Below are positions 37,403 to 46,400 of a DNA stretch of 64,000 nucleotides, in pieces (position 1 is the first letter of the stretch; every line of letters begins with the position of its first letter). A program made the translations under genes and the position numbers. Below the pieces are notes generated by a model. That model searched no databases. It was not told where the DNA came from and worked only from the letters and a program-made list of their open reading frames with translations. The stretch spans positions 29,687,166 through 29,751,165 of the forward strand of contig NC_019867.2 of assembly GCF_002234675.1 (NCBI RefSeq), given 5' to 3'. Source of the stretch: Oryzias latipes (lineage: Eukaryota; Chordata; Actinopteri; Beloniformes; Adrianichthyidae).

Positions 37403-38465
37403 CTGCTAACTCCACAACATGCGTCTCCGGTTTGAAGGTTTCATCAAAGCTTTTGAACTTGGCAATATCATTAATGATGTGTGACGTAGCTCCGGTGTCG
37501 ACCATCAGGCCCTTCTCCTTAATGTGACGTGCAGGTTGCTGCTGGCCTTTGACGTCTGCATTAGTAATCCGGAAAGCGTAAACCGCAGCTGTAGCTCCAG
37601 ATTCATTGCCGCTCTCATCTGCGACTTTTTTTGCTCCATCCTGTTTGTCTTTGTGTCTACAGGTGGTATCATTGTGTGTGCTGCTCCTGCAATGGTTGCA
37701 CCACGTTTTCCTCCTGCATGCTTTTGCCCGGTGGCCCTTCAGTCCGCACTTAAAACATTTAATATCTACATCGCTGTAGTCTCTGCTCTGTGCGTTCGAC
37801 TTGATGTGCTTTTGACCTGTTCTTGCCATTGTCTTCATCACATTGTCATTTGACTCTGCTACAGTTAACTTCTCCGTGTCTTCGTAACTGCGCAACTCTG
37901 TTTTGAACTCAGGAAATGTCATATCATTCTTATTATGAGTCACATGTATTGCAAATGGTTTAAAACTTTCAGGTAGTCCTTTTAGAACCATAGCAATCAG
38001 CAAGCCATCTGCTAATGTCTCTCCCGCGTTGCGTAGTGCCGTAATGGCGGCCTCGGCTCTGATGACGTAATCAGTAACCGTCTCCTCGCGCCGTTTCTGA
38101 AGCGAAGTCAGCGTGGTATACAGGCTGATAATGCGGGGTTTTCCTCTTCCAGCGTAGTAGCCTCTCAAAATTTTCAGTGCAGCTCTTCCATTATCGGACG
38201 CATCCCTCATAATTAATGACAGACTTTTATCGTCCAACAGTTGAATCATTTCTGCATATGCGTCTGCATTTTTCTTAGCGTCGGCTGCAACAGTGGCCTC
38301 AGTCCTCGGTTCATTCAAAACAGTCTCTTTCAACCCTAATAGGTGCAAATGTCCGAGCACTTTAGTTTCCCAAAGTTCATACTTGCTTTCATCTCCGTCA
38401 AACATAAGTCGAGGCAACCTACTTGCTCCTCTTTGATCCATGATGCTAGTTTGCCGTAATAGCAC
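37251..38465 (-). CDS. Copia gag and protease
   Basis: 404 codons. The N-terminal two thirds is a Copia-type gag (LMFDGDESKYELWETKVLGH, LTSLQKRREETVTDYVIRAE). Zinc knuckle CFKCGLKGHRAKAC sits near residue 240 with a second C-x2-C pair after it, and the aspartic protease site LMVDTGATSHIINDI near residue 325. Past VELADGTMCKGVA the frame loses similarity to Copia proteins; the similarity continues in the pol frame, so a frameshift lies around 37375-37400. Family members usually have one continuous polyprotein, so this is either a disabling indel or a programmed shift. A start ATG at 38440 (MDQRGASRLPRL) is also possible. Confidence 0.9.
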   Translation of the reverse strand: MLLRQTSIMDQRGASRLPRLMFDGDESKYELWETKVLGHLHLLGLKETVLNEPRTEATVAADAKKNADAYAEMIQLLDDKSLSLIMRDASDNGRAALKILRGYYAGRGKPRIISLYTTLTSLQKRREETVTDYVIRAEAAITALRNAGETLADGLLIAMVLKGLPESFKPFAIHVTHNKNDMTFPEFKTELRSYEDTEKLTVAESNDNVMKTMARTGQKHIKSNAQSRDYSDVDIKCFKCGLKGHRAKACRRKTWCNHCRSSTHNDTTCRHKDKQDGAKKVADESGNESGATAAVYAFRITNADVKGQQQPARHIKEKGLMVDTGATSHIINDIAKFKSFDETFKPETHVVELADGTMCKGVAQRRQYRSTTQSNPERSIVYSIISSRHFLSEDGYSIRSDSHL

Positions 38466-38520
38466 GCTGTCCGTCGCGACTTTCTATCGGCAATAAAACA
38501 TCAAACTTCTTTGAGTTGCT

Positions 38521-38535
38521 CCTGGGCCGATAACC
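38521..38535 (-). promoter_or_regulatory. Copia primer-binding site, initiator-Met tRNA half-molecule type
   Basis: Directly inside the 5' LTR the minus strand reads GGTTATCGGCCCAGG. This matches, with one mismatch, the complement of the internal anticodon-arm sequence of initiator methionine tRNA (CTGGGCCCATAACC), the primer type known for Drosophila copia, rather than a tRNA 3' end. Confidence 0.7.
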
Positions 38536-38798
38536 TGTTGGAGTATTGCAGCACCACTGCGTTGAACTCGAAGGGAAGAAGTTTACGGAGGCACTTCAAC
38601 TTTTCACTTGAGCTTTTTATTTTAAACTGCTCACAGGAATTGTATATACGTACAACAACAAGTTGTCTCACCTTCTCTCAGAGAAAACTTAACAAAAAAG
38701 AAACATGCGCCTCCTAGCGGCGGGGATGAAATACTGCTCCATAAAGGTACATAAAATAAATTCACAACTTGAGTACATAAATAAAAGATCTCTCAACA
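38536..38798 (-). repeat. Copia 5' LTR
   Basis: 263 bp; identical to the 3' LTR except one base (GTATATACGT versus GTATATCCGT) and one A in a run. Confidence 0.95.
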
Positions 38799-38804
38799 CT
38801 TTTG

Positions 38805-39189
38805 TTTCTTGTGCGTATCCTCCTTCATCAATCAATAGTCTGGCTTTAGTTACAAACTCTTCCAGTGGTAATTCTCCTTGTTTCAGGCATCTCAGTTGAA
38901 ATCTAGCAAGTATGTAGTTGCTCTGTGGCCTGCTGTAGCCTTCAAGTTTCTCAAACACTGGGTCCAGTTTAAGTTTGTCATCCTCACTTGCAAAAATAGC
39001 TGTGTTGTATATTTCCAAACCTTTATCTCCAATCCATAACAAAAGTAGTCTCACCTTCTTGTCTTCTTCTGTGTCGGGAAGTGGACCCTCAAAAATGAGT
39101 TCACATTATTGTTTGAAGAGCTTGAATCTTTTGTGGATGTCCCCAGGACTAGTCCAGTCCATAAATGGAGGTTGGAATCTTTCAGCCAT
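38805..39189 (-). pseudogene. Gypsy 2 gag N-terminus
   Basis: Starts MAERFQPPFMDWTSPGD at 39189, meets TAA at 39106-39108, then continues open in the same frame (RLLLLWIGDKGLEIYNTAIF, RQSNYILARFQ-like block) to the Copia insertion, where the downstream part resumes at 34067. The TAA is followed by TGTGAACTC and looks like a single-base change of a glutamine codon. Confidence 0.82.
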
Positions 39190-39344
39190 CTCAGAATTCC
39201 CAAAAATGTATTCACTGTGTTAAGGTGTAATACATCCAGGAATTAGTCTTGTCCGGTATGCTAATTAGCTAGCGTCGTATCTTGCGCTGGTTCAAAGACG
39301 TTTCAGACGGCGGTTTAAGTAGGCACGTCCTTGTGAAGATTAAT

Positions 39345-39362
39345 ATCCCACTCCTGACACCA
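39345..39362 (-). promoter_or_regulatory. Gypsy 2 primer-binding site
   Basis: Minus strand TGGTGTCAGGAGTGGGAT directly follows the LTR end ..CCTCCGACA. The TGGTGTCAGxAGTGGGA type is common at the 5' LTR boundary of Gypsy elements. Confidence 0.75.
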
Positions 39363-39648
39363 TGTCGGAGGTGTGGGAAGAAATGAGGATGCCTGATATC
39401 AGCCAACTTGTACTTTTAATTCTCTCAGCAAAACGATCGGTGCACACTAGCAATACAGAACAGCCGAAGAGAGTCATGAACAGAATATACAGAGCGTAAA
39501 ATAAAGCATCTGGTGTCTCACACTGCCATCTAGTGGAATATAACAAAAGTGCTCTGACTAACAACGTCTACGTTGTCTCCTTGCATTTTTACTCTTAACT
39601 TAATAATACTATGACAACGTCTCCTTGACTAGGGTTTAACCCCCAACA
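39363..39648 (-). repeat. Gypsy 2 5' LTR (single remaining)
   Basis: 286 bp with matching inverted ends TGTCGGAGG and CCCCCAACA on the plus strand. No second copy exists in the window, so the 3' LTR has been lost. Confidence 0.75.
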
Positions 39649-39649
39649 T

Positions 39650-41583
39650 GTATAATACCACATAACCCAGGGTTACCAAGTCGAGCGTAATTACGCCAAT
39701 TCATATCCGGTCTTTTGAAACCGACATACCCAGAGTTAGCAAGTTCGGGCGGACTTCAGCCAGAGTTCAGGGTTAAAGTCAGGGGAGTTTAAACTTGCTT
39801 CCTGGAATACCCCCCAGCTCCATTGCAGATCATGCAGAGATACTATGTTGCTATGGTTACCTTTAAAGATAGATCCATTTTTTAAACTGAAGGTTGAGGT
39901 TTCTCATACTTACCCCCCAATGACCCTGATTTCTGGAACAAAGCACAGTACAGTTGTCTGACATCAATAGTTTGATCACCGCGCCCCCTGGTGGTTCATC
40001 ATCGCGGTAGTCAAAAATCCGACACCGTCACAGCTCTAGTACCTAGTCTCATGTATTCTTCGTCGTTTATGAAACTCTCATTGTCTGTCTCTGAGCCCGT
40101 TACTCGAGTTATCGCCCCTGTCTGTAGGACAAGCTACATCCACCAAGTGCCTGCCTGGGTCCACCTCTCATCAAGATTCCTCAAGCCACCACAAAATCTA
40201 GACCTCCAGCCACGTCCTCAAGCCACGCTCCGTCAGTAATCCGCGAAGTCCACATTCTACTCGCCACGAAAACCTAAAGACAAGGGAGAAGTACTTACCT
40301 GCTGGATCTCTTCTCATCCCGGACTCCTCCAGAGTTCCCCCTCCCCTGATCCGGTCATCCATCGTAAAGAACATTAAAATCAATTTCTAAAATAAGGCCT
40401 TCTTATTTAATTAATATGTACTTTATTTTTGTCAATTTAATGTATTAATATGTATGGATTTTTTAATGATCTGCATCTGTGTAGGAAAATATAAATATCT
40501 GATCAGAAGTTAAAAACTGGATCATGATAATAAAGTCAATTTCAGCATATTAGGGGTGGGATTTTATCAGTTCACATCCTCAATTTCAAGCTATTCCTTT
40601 GTCTTCAATATTCTGGACCATCTGTTGAAGTTTGAGTGAATTCTTTCTGCACGGTCTGACTTTAGGACAAAAAACGTAAACATTTTCATTGATATTTTAT
40701 TACATTTATTTTTTCACTCCGAAAAGAATGATTACACGTGTTAAAGATTTGACCAAAACAAAAAACAAACATGAAGCCACAGCTTATTCAGTAAAAGTAA
40801 AAAATAAAAATAAAAATTTCCATATTTTTAAAGATGCATATAATTATGATTTTGCAATAAAGCTAGTTTAAAAAGTTTAATATGCCATGTGACTAAAACC
40901 AAACAAAGCAAAAGCAGAACATTTTCCAAAAGATCTGTGTATTTTTATTCCACTTTTTTAATACTGGTTTAAATGAACGTATCTGCACCATGTTTTGTGT
41001 GTCTCTTGTTCCAGTTTTTTCTGTGGTGTCTCCCACAGAGAACATGCTAATCTCTGCAGCCACAACCTCAAACATGTTAGAGACACTTTAAGAATCCAAA
41101 GATTTCAAAACCATTCTAAAGGAAACAAATCAGTCATTTCAGAAACACAAAAGGAATCTATGAGCAAATAATTCAACAATAAACCATTAAAATATGTTTT
41201 TAACAAATATGTCGGACCTTTAAAGTTTAATCATTTCTTACCAAGTTAAGAAACTGTTAATCCAGAGTTTAAACTTTCTGTTCTTGAACAAACTAAACCT
41301 TTTTGTCCATTAAGTTTCTTCTCATGGAGAGCAGAAATCTTCTGCAATCCAAACACATTTCTTCCTGAAGGAAGAAGCTGTTCGTAGGCTGTTCTGTTCT
41401 AATAATCTCACATTTTTCGATTAGCGCTCCCTGCAGTTGTATAGAAAATAAGAACATTTTTTTCGCATTCAATGACTAACTATATAGTCGCCTGATCATT
41501 AAATTCTTAACTTAGACTTAGACATAAGTTGTGTCCGAATTTCCTCTCTACTGTCTAACCCCTACAGCACTATAGTGCAGGAC
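39650..41583. other. Unassigned A/T-rich region
   Basis: A fragment at 40549-40640 (TAGGGGTGGGATTTTATCAG) resembles 18310-18365 and is probably an old LINE 3' UTR. Nothing else is recognised. The region is the 3' flank of the GIMAP gene. Confidence 0.45.
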
Positions 41584-41624
41584 AGTCCTATGCTAGCCAG
41601 CCATACGGTGGCTAGCATAGGACT
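41584..41624. repeat. Perfect 16-bp-stem hairpin downstream of the GIMAP gene
   Basis: Arms AGTCCTATGCTAGCCA (41584-41599) and TGGCTAGCATAGGACT (41609-41624) pair without mismatch around a 9-nt loop. It lies about 140 bases beyond the GIMAP stop codon. It may be a short foldback element or a 3'-UTR structure. Confidence 0.9.
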
Positions 41625-41766
41625 ATTTTTCTTCTTCCCTAAAACCAAATAACCCAAAATATTGCTGTTAATATTTGACTGTCACATTACAAACGGCTCC
41701 CCATAGATGGTTAATTTTTCTGTAGAAAAACGATTTTAGAAGGTGCAGGAAAACACGGCTGGGATT

Positions 41767-43400
41767 TCATAAAATAACACACCTAGATTTATTTGTATTT
41801 ACAGTGGGAGGTTTTTCTTCAACTTCAGTGAGAAGTTTTTGTATCATATTACTTATTTCATGTTCATGTTTTTTCTGTAGGTTTTCTTTTTCCTGAGGGT
41901 TAGCATTTTTCATTTCTTCTTCGTGTTTTGTCAGCAGATCTTTGATTTTAGGCAGATTTTGTGGGTTTTTAGACACAGACTTCACTAAGTCATGGATTTC
42001 TTCTTGATATTTTTCCCTTTTTTGTTGTTCCTTTGTTTCTTTCAGTGCCTGTAATAAGTCATACTTCTCCTCTTTGTCCTTCAGTTGACTCGTGTATGTT
42101 TCCTTCAGAGCTGCATGTTTTGTCATGAATTCATTCTTCTCTTCAGCTCTTTTTCTGGCTTCTTCCTCAAACTTCTTCTGGAGATTATCCAATTCTTCCT
42201 TATGTTTCTTTTCTTTTTCTTCCAGTTCTTTCTTGATCTGAATCTCCTCCTTGACTTTCTGTTCACGAATTTGTCTTTCCTTCTCTAACTGTTCCTCGAG
42301 TTCCTTCAGTCGTTTCTGCTCTTCCTGCTTTCTCTTTTCTTCTTCTTCTTTCTGTTTTTCCCACCATTCTCTGCGTTCCTCCTCCCAGGCTTTTTGATTT
42401 CTTTGTTTCTCCTCTCTCTCTTTCTCCAGCTCGGTTTTCTTTTCTTCTCTTGCTGACTGCATTTCTTTATCCAACTCTTCTATTTGCTTTTTTAAAGCCT
42501 CTCTTTGTCGTTCTTCCTCCTCCTCTCTCTCCTTGTTCTTCTTTTCTCTTTCTTCTTGTTCTTTTTGTTGTTGTTCGCGCTCTTTCTGAATATTTTCACT
42601 CATTTCTTTAAGCTTCAGTTCACTTTCCTGTTGCAGTTTTTTCATCTCTTCTTCCATCTTTCTTTTCATTTCTTGAATTTCTTCTTCATGTTTTCTTGTG
42701 AGCTCCTCCTTTTCTTTCCTGATTTCTTCTTCTTTCTCTTTCAGGATTTTCTCCATTTCTTTTTGAATCGCTGCTTCAGCTTCTTCCAGCATTTCATTGC
42801 TGAAGCAGCAGCCTCTGTTTTTCTTCACCATTCTTTCGATCTTTTCCATCAGCTCTCTCACCTGCTGCTGGTTATTTTTATCACGGTTATTGAACACGTG
42901 GTATCTTCCTCCACAGTCTCTGATCAGGTTCTGAAGGGAATTTTTATCCTCTTTAATATAATCTTCAATAGTTTTGTCATCGTGTTGCAGATCATCTCCT
43001 CTTGTGAAGAGAATTAAGGTGAACTGTTCAGATTTTCTTCCAAAACTTTCCTTGATAAGTTTCAGTGTTTCCATTTCTTCTGGTGTCAATCGTCCGATCT
43101 GGATCACCAGCAGGAAGACATGAGGTCCTGGAGCCAGCAGGCTGATGCATTTCACCATCTCTTCATAAACCTCTTTGTTTGACAGACTTGTGTCAAACAG
43201 ACCAGGAGTGTCGACCACAGAAACTGGACGACCGTCCACTTCACCCTGAGCTTTCTGACAAACTCTGGTGACTGAAGTTAAACTTGAACCAGATGTAAAC
43301 TCTTTTCTTCCCAGGATGGTGTTTCCTGAAGAACTTTTTCCACTGCCGGTCTTCCCGATCAGAACAATCCTGACATTTTCTGGACTCTGCTGTTCTTCAC
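41767..43400 (-). CDS. GIMAP last exon: intact AIG1 GTPase, coiled coil and CaaX box
   Basis: After the acceptor TGTTTCAG, the exon encodes an AIG1 GTPase: G1 [12 protein letters not shown], the conserved [15 protein letters not shown]3 [29 protein letters not shown] and G4-like LFTRGDDL, then [10 protein letters not shown]. About 300 residues of Glu/Lys/Gln-rich heptads follow (coiled coil), and the chain ends KSRCVIL-stop. CVIL fits a CaaX prenylation box, and a terminal leucine predicts geranylgeranyl transfer. This gives a way to anchor the GTPase to membranes; many GIMAPs instead use hydrophobic tails. The 1.6-kb exon has no internal stop or frameshift. An alternative start within it could make a free-standing single-domain GIMAP. 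Confidence 0.9.
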
Positions 43401-46400
43401 CTGAAACATTCAATTTTAGTTTTAGAATATTGTCAGTTTTTTCAAGGTTTATTCCTGAAAAAAAGAAATAGAAAAATAGAATTACTCACATGGATCCTGT
43501 CTGTTTAGTTGTCTCACTTTTTCCTCCAGTTCAATGTTTTTTTCCATCTGTGCCTGTGTAAATGTGTTTTCTGAATAACTCTTTTCCACCTGAATGTTCT
43601 CCAGCAGCTCTGAGATCTGCCGTTTGTTCCTGATGTTGAGAATGTCGTATCTTCCTCCACAGCTCTGACATAATTTCTGGATGTCTTCATTCTTTTCTAC
43701 AAAGTTAACAACATTTGGATCTTTGGGATCTGAGTCCACAGTGAACAGGATCCTGGTGAAGTCTTTGACCTGAGGGCCAAAGGCCTTCTGGATGGTCTGC
43801 AGCTCTCCTTTGTCTTCATCAGTGAGTGAATCCACAGGAAGAACCAGGATGAAGGCGTGGACGCCCTCAGGCTCACAGAGGGAGACACTCCTGAAGGATT
43901 CCTGCATCACTTCCTTCGGACATTTTTCAAACAAGGCGGGCAGCTCCACCACAGAAACCAGACGTCCACACACCTCTGCCTGGTTTCTAACACTCTGCTG
44001 TGAGCTGACTGACAGACCTAGAATGTTCTCGGCTGCTGAAGTCTTCCCTGCTCCTCTCCTCCCAAACAGAACCAGGTTTAAATCTGGTTTGATCTGTTCA
44101 CACTGTGGTCCTCTGGTCTCTTCAGTGAAGGTGAGGAAGGATCCTCTGTTTTCACTCATCATCCTCTCAATGTTCTCCATCAACAGTCCATGATTTTTAA
44201 TTCAATTCAATTCAATTTTATTTGTATAGCCCAAAATCACGACAACAGTCGTCTCGATGGGCTTCGAAGTAAAACATGAAATCAAAAGGATCACGAATAC
44301 AAAGAGTTCAATAGAAAAATACTAAAATGAACTAACAAACTGACTAAGCTATACTGGCATCCCTGCCCTTAGACCCCCCTTCGCGGTAAGGAAAAACTCC
44401 CAAAAAAACCGGATTCCGGAAAAAACGAAGAAACCTCAGGGGTGCCCACATGAAGGAGGGATCCTCCCCCAGGACGGACAGGCGATTTACCAGAAATCTT
44501 AGAGAAGAATTAACTTATCTAAATCTACAACTACATATATAAAAGTCCAGCAGACGAGCTTCATCCAGCCGTGGTTGTGGGGACAGTCAAAGGCGCGAGT
44601 CGAGCCGGAGACAGGAACCACAGCCAGGTGTAGGAGCAGGAGCAGAGACGAGGTACTCGGTCAGGTACAGAGCAGAGACGAGCCAGAGATGAGCCAGAGG
44701 CAGGATCCACAGCCAGGTGTAGGAGCAGGAGCAAAGGCGAGGTAAACGGTCAGGAACTGGAGCACGGATGAGCCAACTGGAGTCTGGAAGCACTCCCACT
44801 CCCCAGGAGGGGAGAGGAAAAGAGGGACAATACATGAATCGCACTGCACCAAACAGAGGCATGGAGAACTAAATGATAAATTATGATCAAGAATAGAGGA
44901 GAGGAAGGGTAGAAGTAAAAAAGGAAAGAGGACAGAACCCCAGTGCACCATAGTTACCCCAGCTTCAACTTCTAGCAGCCTTTTAAAAGAAATAGTTATT
45001 ATTAAGTTTAATTTAAACAAACTAACATTAAGTTAAATAATCTCTGAATACTAGCTAGTCTGACAATAAGCCTGTCCAAAGAGGAATGTTTTCAGTCTAG
45101 CTTTGAATGTAGAAACTGAGTCGGCCTCTCTTACATGAGCTGGGAGTTTATTCCATAAGACAGGGGCTTGGTGGCTAAACGCTCTACCTCCAACCGTACT
45201 TTTACTAATTCTAGGAACCACAAGCAGTCCTGCATTTTGCGAGCGAAGTGTTCTGATTGGTTGGTAAGGGACTATGAGGTCCTTAATATAGGACGGGGCC
45301 ATTCCATGTAAGGCCTTATAGGTTAACAGGAGGATCTTGAACTTAATTCTAGAATCAACTGGGAGCCAATGGAGCGAAACTAACACAGGAGTGATGTGAT
45401 CTCTTCTGCTGGTTCCAGCTAACAATCTAGCAGCTGCGTTCTGAACAAGCTGGAGACTTCTTAAGGAACTCTTAGGACACGCTGCTAACAAGGAGTTACA
45501 GTAATCCAGCCTCGACGTAACAAATGCATGGATGAGTTTTTCAGCATCACTCTTAGAAAGTATATTTCTGATCTTAGCAATATTTCGCAGGTGAAAAAAG
45601 GCAGTTCTACATGCCTGAGATATGTGAGCCTTAAATGATAAATCCTGGTCAAGTAAAACCCCAAGGTTTCTAACTGTGGAATTAGGGGCTATACTTATGC
45701 CATCCAGGGAGACTATCTGAGCAGACAGAGCATCTCTGAGGTTTTTAGGACCAAGTATAATGACCTCAGTTTTTTCTGGGTTCAAGAGGAGGTAATTAAT
45801 TGTCATCCAGGTCTTGATGTCACTGATGCAGGCGTTCAGTTTCTCTATCTGGTCATTCTGGTCAGGCTTCATGGATAAATACAACTGCGTATCGTCGGCA
45901 TAACAATGAAAATTAATGCTGTGTTTCCTGATTATGTTTCCTAGGGGTAACATATAAAGCGTAAACAGGATCGGTCCCAAGACTGAGCCCTGTGGGACTC
46001 CATAGTTGACTCGAGTGCACTGAGAGGAATGGCCATTTACATTAACGAACTGATACCTATCAGACAGATAGGATTTAAACCACTGGAGAGCAGATCCTCT
46101 GATCCCTATGTCCTGCTCTAATCTATGGAGTAAAATACCGTGGTCGATAGTGTCAAAGGCAGCACTGAGGTCCAACAGGACCAGAATAGAAAGTAGTCCC
46201 TTTTCTGAGGCCAATAACAAGTCATTAGAGACTCTAACTAGTGCAGTTTCCGTACTGTGGTGAGGTCTAAACCCCGACTGAAAGTCTTCAAAGTGGCTGT
46301 TGTCCTGTAGGTGGCAGTAAAGCTGCTTAACTACAACTCTTTCTAGGATTTTAGAAATAAAGGGCAGGTTTGATATCGGTCTATAGTTGGCCAAGATGCT

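Larger units (their letters stand above)
34081..38798 (-). mobile_element. Complete Copia LTR retrotransposon nested in Gypsy 2 gag
   Basis: Both LTRs (34081-34344 and 38536-38798) start TGTTGG and end CAACA on the plus strand, differ by one substitution and one A-run indel, and are flanked by an identical 5-bp target duplication CTTTT (34076-34080 and 38799-38803). Gag-protease (38465-37251) and pol (37402-34430) are almost completely open. Total length is 4718 bp. Near-identity of the LTRs shows a recent insertion. It lies inside the gag gene of Gypsy 2, whose reading continues on both sides. Confidence 0.96.
30545..39648 (-). mobile_element. Gypsy LTR retrotransposon 2, 5' LTR present, 3' end lost
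   Basis: Reading right to left: 5' LTR (39363-39648), primer site, gag from ATG at 39187-39189, a Copia insertion (34081-38798), gag/protease/RT start (34067-32841), RT remainder (32726-32195), RNase H and integrase zinc finger (32075-31269), integrase core (31272-30679) and C-terminus to about 30545, where a LINE begins. No 3' LTR follows. A TAA at 39106-39108 stops gag 28 codons in, and pol has several frameshifts. It is a different family from Gypsy 1, since the RT sequences differ clearly. Confidence 0.88.

Noticed and set aside
42505-43017. Phe/Leu-rich plus-strand frame that looks like a membrane protein
   Set aside because: Antisense shadow of the Glu/Lys-rich GIMAP coiled coil.
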